From: an uncultured Microbulbifer sp.
Lineage (GTDB): Bacteria > Pseudomonadota > Gammaproteobacteria > Pseudomonadales > Cellvibrionaceae
DNA length: 64,000 nt
Reading direction: 5' to 3'
Assembly (NCBI RefSeq): GCF_947489355.1
Contig: NZ_CANLDD010000007.1
Span: 50,372-114,371 of the forward strand
Positions within the stretch are counted from its first letter, which is position 1, and the number at the start of each line of letters is the position of its first letter. Position numbers and translations under genes: made by a program. The notes beneath the pieces were generated by a model. The model saw only the letters and a list, made by a program, of their open reading frames with translations. It had not been told where the DNA came from and made no database searches. This document shows positions 7,571-14,347 of this stretch, one piece after another.

Positions 7571-9178
7571 TTAAATATTGAAATTCGGCCTTGTGTCCGG
7601 GTACCTAGCGGCCACCACGTTCTCTATCTCGGTCTGTTCGGCCTCCAGTAGCTTCTTGGCGGTGTCCGCTTGTGTGTTCTCTATCTTCGCCTTTAGCTCT
7701 TCAAGGCCAAGCTCGGCTGCCACTTGCTGTAGCTGCTGCTGTATCTGCTGCATCTGTGCGGCCATCTGCGCCTGCTTAGGGTCGCCCTTGATCTTTTCGA
7801 GCACCTTGTCTTTATTCCGGAGGCTGGAGAGCTGCAGAACAACTTCAAACGGTACGTGCTGGGGGCCGTACATCTTGGCCAGCTCTGTGATCACCTCGAA
7901 TTGCTCTTGCTGTACGGTTACCACGTCCGGCGCCTCGTCGATCTTGATATCCACGTCAAGCTCAGCGACTTGGTTTCGCACTTCGTGGACTTCACCTAGC
8001 CGAGGGTCCTGAGCGGCCGTCATTTCCTGTAGCGCAACCTGTGCTTGCTCGCTTCCCTCCTGGGCCTTCTCCTGCAGACGCTGCCCAACGGTTACCGGCT
8101 GATTCAAGCCAACAAACTTTAGGTTGTCCTCGTCGTCAGTAACGCGCACCCACCGTTCGTTGTTCCAGAATTGCTTGATGCGGTTCCATATCTGCCGGTA
8201 ACAGCGGCGCTTCCAGTGTCGGTGTGCATCCAGAAGAGGCCCTATCTCTAGCTGTGCGCTGTTCTGTATGGTCCTGAGCGCCCTGCCACTCATCTGTGCG
8301 CCTTCACTGGAAAGGCCGCTTAAGATGTTACTGGCGCCGCGTGACTCCATTTCCGACTTGGCTTCCTGCAGAAGCTGGAGCTGGCCCATGCCAACGTCGG
8401 TATTTTCCCGTATCTGAACCCGTCCGTTCTCCAGGCTGCCCGGAGGAACCTCCACGGCACCATCCGCTTTTTTAAGCTGGTCTACAGTGTTTCTCGGATT
8501 AGTTAGAGAGCCCTGTTCGTACAAGACCTGCTTTACCGAAAGACTGTGCAGGGCCTTTGAGCGCCTGTGGTTTATCTCGTCCTGCAGCCCTAGCAAAGAA
8601 CTGACAAGGCCGTAGCGCTCGTTGTCTCTTGTTATGTAGGCGTGTACAAGCTCCATAGGGCATTCAGGTTCGCCGTGCTCATCGAGGAGCGGGCAGGGCC
8701 TGGGGTCCAGCAAGAACAGGTCCCCGCTAAAGTGCGCAACGTACCATTGCCCCTCACACAGGAAGTAATGCTGGCAGACCTTGATACGCTTGCGCTTGCC
8801 GTCCACCCAGCGCGGCTTATCCTCGAAGGTTTCATCGGCGCCGTAGTTCGCCTGCACCTCGGTTATCTGATCCGACTTTTCCGGGTATTTCCTTTTGGCT
8901 TCCCCGAGGTCCATCCAGACAACCATGCCCTTGTAGCTGCAGTCGGAGAAATCACGCTCGCGGCTGTGTGGGTCAAAGTAGCAACGATCGAAAGGTACAA
9001 ACTTCACCTCTATCTCAACCTCTCCCCGCTTCTCCACAGGCTCGATAATGGCCCCGGCGTACCCCTCGACCAGCATGCCCTGCTCAAATACAGAGCTGGC
9101 CACCTGATCAAATCCCACGTTGTCAGCAACGTAGCGGAGTGCATCGGTGACCGCGTCTGCCGATTGCTCGTCGTTCAT
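7571..9178 (-). CDS. Portal protein, apparently lacking its N-terminus (535 aa)
   Basis: The family is the P22-type portal. Visible conserved stretches are FVPFDRCYFDPHSRERDFSD (about residues 56-75) and LLGLQDEINHRRSKALH (about 205-222). A Gln-rich helix lies near 470-500, as in the C-terminal barrel. Family members of this kind usually have roughly 100 further residues before the point where this protein starts. Here the ATG at 9178 overlaps the holin stop (ATGA). The in-frame sequence upstream is only out-of-frame holin sequence. The N-terminal clip region is thus probably deleted. Whether this protein assembles is doubtful. Confidence 0.75.
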   Translation of the reverse strand: MNDEQSADAVTDALRYVADNVGFDQVASSVFEQGMLVEGYAGAIIEPVEKRGEVEIEVKFVPFDRCYFDPHSRERDFSDCSYKGMVVWMDLGEAKRKYPEKSDQITEVQANYGADETFEDKPRWVDGKRKRIKVCQHYFLCEGQWYVAHFSGDLFLLDPRPCPLLDEHGEPECPMELVHAYITRDNERYGLVSSLLGLQDEINHRRSKALHSLSVKQVLYEQGSLTNPRNTVDQLKKADGAVEVPPGSLENGRVQIRENTDVGMGQLQLLQEAKSEMESRGASNILSGLSSEGAQMSGRALRTIQNSAQLEIGPLLDAHRHWKRRCYRQIWNRIKQFWNNERWVRVTDDEDNLKFVGLNQPVTVGQRLQEKAQEGSEQAQVALQEMTAAQDPRLGEVHEVRNQVAELDVDIKIDEAPDVVTVQQEQFEVITELAKMYGPQHVPFEVVLQLSSLRNKDKVLEKIKGDPKQAQMAAQMQQIQQQLQQVAAELGLEELKAKIENTQADTAKKLLEAEQTEIENVVAARYPDTRPNFNI

Positions 9179-9648
9179 GGTGCGCGGGTACGTTTGTCGA
9201 TCGATCGCATGGCTCCCATCCCCAACATCCCACCCAGAATGCCCAATACATCAGTGAGGCCAAGGTCGGGATATGCGGGGATAGCCGGTAAAGGCTGCTC
9301 GAGGCTAGGGTCAAATCCGGAATAGAGCACAATACAGTGGTAAATCCACACCCCAGTCAGCGCCATCGCCTTTGGGATAAAAGCAAGTCCAAGGCAGCTC
9401 GCGCAGATCCAACCAACCGCCGGGCGCCAACCGGCGACAAACACGCTCTTATGCTGGGCCTCAGCCTTGTTGACTTCCAACTGGCCCAACAACAACTGTA
9501 CCTGGGCGTTTAGCGCTGCCATCTCACCCTTCTGCTTTAGCTCCTCCAGTTTGCGCACCTCTTCAACACGCTTTATTGGGTCTGGCCATATACGCTCAAT
9601 TGCCATCTTGCCAGCGTCGAATAGTGCTGTTAGTGGGTCAAAGCTCAT
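9175..9648 (-). CDS. Phage holin, 3-TM (GTA-holin-like) family (157 aa)
   Basis: A helical N-terminus (to about residue 60) is followed by GWRPAVGWICASCLGLAF at about residues 74-91, the hallmark of this holin family. Two or three hydrophobic segments extend to about residue 145 (VLGILGGMLGMGAMR), then a short basic tail. It would form inner-membrane pores that release the endolysin. It follows the M15 endolysin gene by 43 bases and overlaps the truncated portal gene by 4 bases. Confidence 0.75.
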   Translation of the reverse strand: MSFDPLTALFDAGKMAIERIWPDPIKRVEEVRKLEELKQKGEMAALNAQVQLLLGQLEVNKAEAQHKSVFVAGWRPAVGWICASCLGLAFIPKAMALTGVWIYHCIVLYSGFDPSLEQPLPAIPAYPDLGLTDVLGILGGMLGMGAMRSIDKRTRAP

Positions 9649-9691
9649 TGGTTTACTCCAGTTGCCAGGCAGAACAGCCTGTTAAGACCGT

Positions 9692-10075
9692 TTACTGGGG
9701 GTAGCTCCAGATTGTGGGCCCTTCACGCTTGCCCGAAATAGCTCCAAGATCATCCAGGTGCAGGAATCTGCCCTTGTGTGGACCATGCTGCTTCACTCCA
9801 ATACCTGTAAACCCTTCCTCTATAGCGATCCCCAGCAGCTCATAGGCACGCCCACCAGCAACTGATACATCCACAGCCTGTCCGGTAGTGTGTGTCATGG
9901 TGGAGCCGATACTGGCGCAGTGGCCTTGGCAGCGATAGCCAGAGGTGATCACCATAGGCTTGGCAAACCGCTCCCTGACTCTGATTAACCGGCGCAGCGT
10001 GTCATCCGAAAAGTTGAGTTTCCCGCAACAGCGGCAGGACAACTCCTCTTCCGTGAAGTAGGCGTTCTTGAACAT
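9692..10075 (-). CDS. Endolysin, peptidase M15 (D-alanyl-D-alanine / L-Ala-D-Glu type, 127 aa)
   Basis: Start ATG at 10075 gives MFKNAYFTEEELSCRCCG, the usual opening of phage M15A peptidases. The longer in-frame start at 10162 would translate through the terminator hairpin upstream, so I reject it. Zinc-site motifs visible are SGYRC at about residue 52, TGQAVDVS at about 70 and FLHLDDL near 108; the last His is the third ligand. It would cut peptide stems of peptidoglycan. It pairs with the holin next to it. Confidence 0.8.
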   Translation of the reverse strand: MFKNAYFTEEELSCRCCGKLNFSDDTLRRLIRVRERFAKPMVITSGYRCQGHCASIGSTMTHTTGQAVDVSVAGGRAYELLGIAIEEGFTGIGVKQHGPHKGRFLHLDDLGAISGKREGPTIWSYPQ

Positions 10076-10091
10076 GGGGTTACCAGATACG

Positions 10092-10115
10092 AAAAAGCCC
10101 GCACTGGGCGGGCTT
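10092..10115 (-). terminator. Terminator just after the presumed late promoter (tR'-like)
   Basis: On the minus strand AAGCCCGC and GCGGGCTT form an 8-bp stem with a 5-base loop (10095-10115), followed by five T residues. It lies only about 6 bases after the predicted start of the late transcript and before the endolysin gene. In lambdoid phages this arrangement (pR' then tR') keeps late genes off until Q acts. Confidence 0.7.
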
Positions 10116-10127
10116 AGGATTATTTCG

Positions 10128-10155
10128 TCTATATTTTTGAACGTGGCCAAAACAA
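10128..10155 (-). promoter_or_regulatory. Candidate late promoter (pR'-like)
   Basis: On the minus strand a -35-like TTGTTT (10150-10155) and a -10-like TATAGA (10128-10133) are separated by 16 bases. The predicted start, about 10121, is followed at once by the terminator at 10092-10115. The -35 is poor, as expected if an activator or antiterminator is needed. Confidence 0.4.
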
Positions 10156-10186
10156 CTTGCAAGCGGTCTCCGCTCTGGAGAAGACT

Positions 10187-10594
10187 ATGGATGACATCAC
10201 CCGGGTCAAATACCTTCCCATTGCCATGAAGGTTATAGGCGCAACTTATGTCTTTGCCATATATCCGATGATGTCATGGATATGGCCTGAAGGATGGGGA
10301 TGGACTCCGTCACAACATGAGTACGAACTAATTCTCGCGGGGGTATTCATAACTTTGGGCGCATTCTTATTTATTGCCGCCCAAAATCCTGCTTCCAACG
10401 TCATCCTGATCTGGTTAACTATCACCTTGAATATAGTTGTTGGTGTCATCATGCTCTTGTTGGTATTAGCTGATGAAACCGAACAGGAAAATCTGCTTGG
10501 TAAAATTCCCGTAATGTTTTTGACTTCAGGAATTCTCTGGCGTCTGATGCCTAATCATCGTTTTAAGAAAGGATGGGAGAACACTGCTCTTTAA
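10187..10594 (+). CDS. Integral membrane protein, DUF6632-like; possible phage moron (135 aa)
   Basis: Start ATG at 10187 has GGAG 6 bases upstream. Four hydrophobic segments are visible (about residues 12-30, 45-65, 72-98 and 108-122). The conserved-looking WPEGWGWTPSQHEYE lies between the first two. This pattern recalls the DUF6632 family, whose function is unknown. It is on the opposite strand to the late genes around it and has no obvious phage job. That suggests cargo expressed from the prophage. Family assignment is from memory. Confidence 0.55.
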   Translation: MDDITRVKYLPIAMKVIGATYVFAIYPMMSWIWPEGWGWTPSQHEYELILAGVFITLGAFLFIAAQNPASNVILIWLTITLNIVVGVIMLLLVLADETEQENLLGKIPVMFLTSGILWRLMPNHRFKKGWENTAL

Positions 10595-10766
10595 TCAACA
10601 ACAGGTGTATATACAAATGGATTCCCACCCTGAATCTGATGCATTTAATGCCAGGAAAGCTTCAATTACCAACCCACCTGTTCCAGCGCTTGGCTATTGC
10701 AAAGCATCTGAGGATTTCTTCCATAGGGGGTAGTGACTTCGGAGCAAATAGACGAATTACAAACAC

Positions 10767-10823
10767 AAAAAAGGCCCACTGTTTTGAGCGAGCCTTGTTT
10801 TCTAAGCGGTAAAACCGCAGGAT
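10767..10823 (-). ncRNA. Candidate small phage RNA (about 57 nt)
   Basis: A strong minus-strand promoter (TTGACA at 10852-10857, 16-base spacer, TAGAAT at 10830-10835) predicts a start near 10823. Within 60 bases there are two hairpins. The first has arms GCGGT and ACCGC (10806-10818). The second is an 8-bp terminator stem (10773-10794) followed by six T residues (10767-10772). No open reading frame fits between them. A good promoter joined to a terminator at this distance is the signature of a small RNA. No known family was recognised. Confidence 0.4.
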
Positions 10824-10829
10824 GCCTGA

Positions 10830-10857
10830 ATTCTACCATTACACTGCGCACTGTCAA
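10830..10857 (-). promoter_or_regulatory. Sigma-70 promoter for the candidate small RNA
   Basis: The -35 is a perfect TTGACA (10852-10857), the spacer is 16 bases, and the -10 is TAGAAT (10830-10835). It points left, away from the toxin-antitoxin operon, whose own promoter lies about 90 bases to the right. Confidence 0.55.
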
Positions 10858-10941
10858 TACATACACGCTGTCTTTTTATACAGACTACAGAGGGCGGCTC
10901 CCAGGTCAGTCCATCTGTCTGACAACGGCTTTAGGGCATCT

Positions 10942-10969
10942 TTGACAGGGTACGCAATGTGCGTACAAT
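10942..10969 (+). promoter_or_regulatory. Promoter and operator of the higBA toxin-antitoxin operon
   Basis: A perfect -35 TTGACA (10942-10947), a 16-base spacer and a -10 TACAAT (10964-10969). A perfect inverted repeat with arms GTACGCA and TGCGTAC and a 3-base centre (10950-10966) fills the spacer and touches the -10. This is an ideal place for HigA autorepression. The expected start, 7 bases after the -10, is the A of the higB ATG (10976), so the mRNA is probably leaderless. Confidence 0.7.
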
Positions 10970-10975
10970 AAGCGC

Positions 10976-11314
10976 ATGGATGCTACCTTTGTCGAAATGC
11001 CACCCTTTGCACGCTTCCGTAGTGACTACTTGGACGACGATAGTTTTCAAGGGCTACAGCAGAAGCTACTGGATAACCCGGAAGCGGGTAATGAAATACC
11101 CGGCACAGGAGGGCTTCGCAAGCTCCGCTTTGCCGACAAGCGCCGGGGAAAAGGTACCCGTGGTGGCATCCGAATCATCTACTACTGGTACAGAAAAAAC
11201 GAACTATTTTGGCTATTCACCTTATTCGACAAGGATGAAGCCAGTGACCTAACCCCTGACCAAAAGAAGATCCTGAAAGAGATGCTGAAAACCGAAATCA
11301 AGGCGAGGAAGTAA
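10976..11314 (+). CDS. higB: HigB2-type (RelE/ParE superfamily) mRNA interferase toxin (112 aa)
   Basis: The sequence matches the Vibrio cholerae HigB2 pattern. It has an N-terminal VEMPPFARFRSDYL, then NPEAGNEIPGTGGLRKLRFA (about residues 34-53), then GGIRIIYYWY (about 63-72) and a C-terminal Lys-rich helix. RelE-family toxins of this type cleave mRNA on the ribosome. The toxin gene precedes the antitoxin, the higBA order. It starts immediately after a strong promoter with no room for a ribosome site. The antitoxin gene begins 2 bases after its stop. Confidence 0.85.
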   Translation: MDATFVEMPPFARFRSDYLDDDSFQGLQQKLLDNPEAGNEIPGTGGLRKLRFADKRRGKGTRGGIRIIYYWYRKNELFWLFTLFDKDEASDLTPDQKKILKEMLKTEIKARK

Positions 11315-11316
11315 CC

Positions 11317-11625
11317 ATGGCCAAGCGCGATATTTTCTCAGAAATGCTGGAGGGCATGGAGGCGCTACGGCACGAACGCGAGGGCAAGATGACCCTGCGC
11401 ACACACAAAGTAACTAAGCAGCCACAGGTCGTTGCCAAGCCTGCGGAAATTCGCCGTGTGCGGAAGAAACTACGCATGTCTCAAACGGTGTTTGCAGCGG
11501 CGCTGAGAGCGAATAAGCGCACTTATGAGCGTTGGGAAAAAGAGGGTACAAAAGGCGCTCAAGCGACCTTACTGAAATTGATCGACAAACATCCAGAGCT
11601 GATCGAAGAATTGCAATCTATGTGA
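11317..11625 (+). CDS. higA: HigA2-type antitoxin with XRE helix-turn-helix (102 aa)
   Basis: The N-terminal half (to about residue 45) is a toxin-binding segment ending in the TLRTHKV pattern seen in HigA2. The C-terminal half is a helix-turn-helix domain: EIRRVRKKLRMSQTVFAAAL (about residues 46-65) then RTYERWEKEGTKG. It should neutralise HigB and repress the operon by binding the palindrome at 10950-10966. It directly follows higB. Such pairs stabilise prophages or act in phage exclusion. Confidence 0.85.
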   Translation: MAKRDIFSEMLEGMEALRHEREGKMTLRTHKVTKQPQVVAKPAEIRRVRKKLRMSQTVFAAALRANKRTYERWEKEGTKGAQATLLKLIDKHPELIEELQSM

Positions 11626-11640
11626 AGCAAGCAGGGCTGG

Positions 11641-12024
11641 TCAAGCAGCCATTGCCCGCTTGCGGTACAGGATGGTGATTTCAGCCTCGATGCGCTTGCA
11701 GTGATCTCGCACCTTGGTCATGCTCAGCCTCAATCGGCGAGCCACATCCTGCAACTCCCAGAAACTATGGTAGCGAAGCCAAAAGACATCTAGTTCCTCC
11801 CGAACTGCGGCGGAACCCCGGTGCTCCAGCATCACTTGCAGCCAATCCCTGACCACCATATCCGTGTTATCAGCCCGCTTCTTATCTGGTGCTCCTTCCT
11901 GGCGTTCATGCACCATAGTTGTAAATGGCGCCTTGCGAGGATAGTTCACTGCATCGCCCGGACGCTCACAATAGACAAGGGCCCACTCCCACAACAGCTC
12001 GCGGATTCCAATTGCATCTGTCAC
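11641..12024 (-). CDS. Q-like late transcription regulator (127 aa)
   Basis: A C-terminal helix-turn-helix is visible: FWELQDVARRLRLSMTKVRD at about residues 87-106. The N-terminal part contains LLWEWALVYCERPGDA. It occupies the slot of the antitermination gene Q: last gene of the nin-like region, before the late genes. Its start overlaps the preceding nuclease gene by 4 bases. It would allow polymerase to pass the terminator after the late promoter. Sequence similarity to a named Q family is weak by eye. Confidence 0.5.
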   Translation of the reverse strand: MTDAIGIRELLWEWALVYCERPGDAVNYPRKAPFTTMVHERQEGAPDKKRADNTDMVVRDWLQVMLEHRGSAAVREELDVFWLRYHSFWELQDVARRLRLSMTKVRDHCKRIEAEITILYRKRAMAA

Positions 12025-12431
12025 GCCTCAACCCTCTCCCTTTCCGCTGAAGTTGACTTGACTGTCAATAGGTCGTGAACCAATAAGGCTGCCTCTCCAC
12101 TCTTCACCAGTTGCGCACCGCAGCGATAGACATCCCAGCCTAGCCGCATTGCATGGTGGTACTTCTCCAAATCTGCCTCAAAGCCAGCGCCGCGATTGTG
12201 CCTGCCATTGATCCAGGCTCCGCCCTCTATCTCTACCGCAAATTGGCGCCCTGGCCATGCGAAATCAAAACGCCAGTCTTTCAGGCTGGCGGCAGCCAGG
12301 CGGTTACGCAGTCCCTTTCCAGGGCCAACAACCTGGGCGGCGAACCGATACTCACGTTCGGGTGCAGCCAATCCCGACTTTCTACCCAGTGCCAGGAGCT
12401 GAGTTGCGAACATTTCCTCCAGGGCGCTCAT
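12021..12431 (-). CDS. PD-(D/E)XK-type phage nuclease, possible Holliday junction resolvase (136 aa)
   Basis: The core reads DWRFDFAWPGRQFAVEIEGG at about residues 51-70, a D-x(n)-E-x-E arrangement of the restriction-like fold. A helix with YHHAMRLGWDVYR follows near 91-103. DUF559/Vsr-like proteins look like this. It lies between the YbcO-like gene and the Q-like gene, where lambdoid phages keep a resolvase (RusA or Rap). A junction-cutting role is therefore a reasonable inference. It overlaps both neighbours by 4 bases. Confidence 0.6.
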   Translation of the reverse strand: MSALEEMFATQLLALGRKSGLAAPEREYRFAAQVVGPGKGLRNRLAAASLKDWRFDFAWPGRQFAVEIEGGAWINGRHNRGAGFEADLEKYHHAMRLGWDVYRCGAQLVKSGEAALLVHDLLTVKSTSAERERVEA

Positions 12432-12718
12432 CGAATCAGCCCCTTGTCTCGCATTCGGGTATGTGTTTCATACAGTGCCCGCAGCTTGCTGCGCTCTATC
12501 TCTACCTTTGGTATTTCGGTCTTACAGCGCCCGTCGATCACATCGTGGCAACAATTACAGCCATACACGCCCCACCAGTCGGGAGACTTGCGGGCCAGAC
12601 CGGAGTTGCTGGGCAGGTGGCACAGCACCACGGTTTCAGGATTGCTATTGCAGTGTGGATAGAGGCGCAAAGTACAGTCCTCTCCGCGCGCTGTTTGGCG
12701 CAACTTAGTGTTGCTCAT
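12428..12718 (-). CDS. YbcO-like DUF1364 phage nuclease-like protein (96 aa)
   Basis: Start ATG at 12718 has GGAG 8 bases upstream and overlaps the end of ninB. The pattern LRQTARGEDCTLRL then CNSNPETVVLCHL, and later CNCCHDVIDGR, matches E. coli YbcO with its Cys/His pairs. YbcO has a beta-beta-alpha metal (HNH-like) fold. It sits in the nin-like cluster with NinB and a resolvase-like gene. Confidence 0.7.
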   Translation of the reverse strand: MSNTKLRQTARGEDCTLRLYPHCNSNPETVVLCHLPSNSGLARKSPDWWGVYGCNCCHDVIDGRCKTEIPKVEIERSKLRALYETHTRMRDKGLIR

Positions 12719-13148
12719 GCAACAATGCTCCAAAATCCACGCCCTTGAGGGTGTACTGGTTAAACACCGAGTCGATATAGCGCTGGCATTGCTTGACCGT
12801 CATCAACCGCGTCACCGGAAACCAGGCCATCAGATCGAGCTTGTCTTGATAAGCCACCGGGCGAATGATCTTGTCGTAGCTCTCACGGAATTTTTCGTCT
12901 TCCTCCCGCAGAATCGGTATTCCAATAGTCAACTTGCACTCGGCGCGAGCATGAGCATTGTCATTGCCGTAGAGGGCGCGGCCAATGCGCTGGTACAACT
13001 CGAAGCACATGCGGTTCTGGTCCAGGCTGCGGTCCTTGCCCAGGCGCCAGAAGAAGCGCACTACCTTGTGCTCTTCAAATAAACGCTCACAGTGGGCAAA
13101 GAAGCCCTGCAGGCTGGACTTGCTGTTGACCTGAAACTGATCCGGCAT
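12705..13148 (-). CDS. ninB: Recombination protein NinB (147 aa)
   Basis: The typical NinB features are visible: a central KDRSLDQNRMCFELYQRI (about residues 38-55) and the C-terminal MTVKQCQRYIDSVFNQY (about 116-132). Lambda NinB (Orf) binds single-stranded DNA and helps load recombination proteins in place of RecFOR. Here it would act with the ERF annealing protein and YqaJ-type exonuclease encoded in the other early arm. Length fits the family. Its ATG follows the upstream gene's TGA directly. Confidence 0.85.
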   Translation of the reverse strand: MPDQFQVNSKSSLQGFFAHCERLFEEHKVVRFFWRLGKDRSLDQNRMCFELYQRIGRALYGNDNAHARAECKLTIGIPILREEDEKFRESYDKIIRPVAYQDKLDLMAWFPVTRLMTVKQCQRYIDSVFNQYTLKGVDFGALLHEQH

Positions 13149-13385
13149 TCACGCACGCTCCGTTGGGGTTGGCTCTTCACTAAACTGGTACGGTCTGGAA
13201 TACACACCAACCAGGTTTAAACCCTTTGCAATGCGCTGCCGCGCTACCACGGTATTAGCGAAAACCACATCGTACAGGCCCTCGTACTGTCGCCCTGCCG
13301 GGTTTTTCCGGAAAACTGCCAACGGGCTTGTCTCGCCCGCTGACTCCAGCCGCTTTATAATTTCCTTGCTCGTCATCCAGCTCAT
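13149..13385 (-). CDS. Phage protein of unknown function (78 aa)
   Basis: Begins MSWMTSKEIIKRLESAGETS, which could be a short winged-helix or helix-turn-helix start. It continues with a basic middle (VVARQRIAKGLNLVGVYS). Its stop abuts the ninB start (TGAATG), so the two are probably co-translated. No family was recognised. A small DNA-binding helper of the nin region is possible. Confidence 0.5.
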   Translation of the reverse strand: MSWMTSKEIIKRLESAGETSPLAVFRKNPAGRQYEGLYDVVFANTVVARQRIAKGLNLVGVYSRPYQFSEEPTPTERA

Positions 13386-13528
13386 AGCTTTTACTACTAT
13401 TCCTACACAGTTACAGCCTGATCACACTGCTTTGTACTGCGCCCTTCATACAGGGTTTGCTTTAACAAATAGCCCTCCAAAGGCCATATTTTTTGTACAG
13501 CACTCTCCAAAGAAACTTTTGGGCACCT

Positions 13529-14137
13529 CTAAAAATTACTTTTTTGGTGCCCATAAGCACCAAATAATGGGGGCTCCAGGGCGATAAAATTAAGAAACCT
13601 CAATTTATAGAGATGCCCTTTTTTCCCGATTTCCCAATCGAAATTCTCTGAGCTGACACAGGCACTTTCACCAGTGACTGTGAAACCGTTGACCAGAAAT
13701 ACAACACAAACCATTAATGTATCTGTCAGCCGGTAGAAGGATACCGAATTAATGCAGCTAATAAGTTTTTCAGGCACAACCCGTGGGGCGTTGAGCCCAG
13801 CAGATGCGACCATGGCTTCTGTAGCCTCATCATCAAAGGAAACGCTGACTGAATCACCTGAAAAGCTCTGATTTGGGAGGAGCTTGTCTAGCCACCGATT
13901 ATTGCTATTCAGCACATTACCAGCCTCAAATTCTTTGGCTGGACAGAAGGATTCATAGCCGGAATCTATGTAGCGGACGTAATAACCACCTACCACTGGA
14001 TCATGCTTTTCCATGTAGGCGTCGGTCACTTCTACCTGTTCGCCTTCTCCGATGATTTGGTGAGCGCCATTAGGAGCGGTCAATATTTTTTCAATTTTGA
14101 ACGCCTCGCGAATGCGATTTGATACGTACTTTTTCAT
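13529..14137 (-). CDS. N4 gp49 / Sf6 gp66-like phage protein (202 aa)
   Basis: The N-terminal part (about residues 1-75) holds VTDAYMEKHDPVVGGYYVRY, a small domain seen in many phage hypothetical proteins. The C-terminal part has VNGFTVTGESACVSSENFD at about residues 149-167, the signature of the gp49/66 family (function unknown). The last 25 residues diverge from the family but the frame is intact. A perfect 8-bp inverted repeat (arms TTTGGTGC/GCACCAAA, 13544-13565) lies in the last codons; no T-run follows, so I do not call it a terminator. Confidence 0.65.
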   Translation of the reverse strand: MKKYVSNRIREAFKIEKILTAPNGAHQIIGEGEQVEVTDAYMEKHDPVVGGYYVRYIDSGYESFCPAKEFEAGNVLNSNNRWLDKLLPNQSFSGDSVSVSFDDEATEAMVASAGLNAPRVVPEKLISCINSVSFYRLTDTLMVCVVFLVNGFTVTGESACVSSENFDWEIGKKGHLYKLRFLNFIALEPPLFGAYGHQKSNF

Positions 14138-14149
14138 GCTTATTTCCCT

Positions 14150-14347
14150 TTAGTTTCTACGGTTAGTGATCACAATAATTGCAAGTAGCGGCCACAATAG
14201 ACTGACATATTGTTGCTTCCGCTTTGGAAATCCTTCAAAACTCTGTTGCTCTTCCGAAAGTCGATAAAACAATGCAGCCCCAAGTAGCCAAAGCACAATT
14301 GCAATCCAAAGCCAAACAATTAGCGCAAACCAAAGCAAGGAATTCAT
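14150..14347 (-). CDS. Small phage membrane protein (65 aa)
   Basis: Two hydrophobic stretches are visible: about residues 3-29 (WFALIVWLWIAIVLWLLGAA region) and about 48-60 (LLWPLLAIIVI), with a polar link between. Its start overlaps the P-like gene stop by 4 bases, so it is translationally coupled to the replication genes. No family was recognised. Superinfection exclusion or a replication-anchoring role are guesses. Confidence 0.5.
   Translation of the reverse strand: MNSLLWFALIVWLWIAIVLWLLGAALFYRLSEEQQSFEGFPKRKQQYVSLLWPLLAIIVITNRRN

Noticed and set aside
10800..10860. tRNA-like sequence (AATGGTAGAA followed by a short stem) on the minus strand
   Set aside because: No 7-bp acceptor stem or T-arm can be formed; the same bases make a much better promoter and terminator pair.
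13529..13640. Frameshift near the end of the gp49/66-like gene
   Set aside because: Neither alternative frame gives a better match or a longer product; the end is divergent but open.
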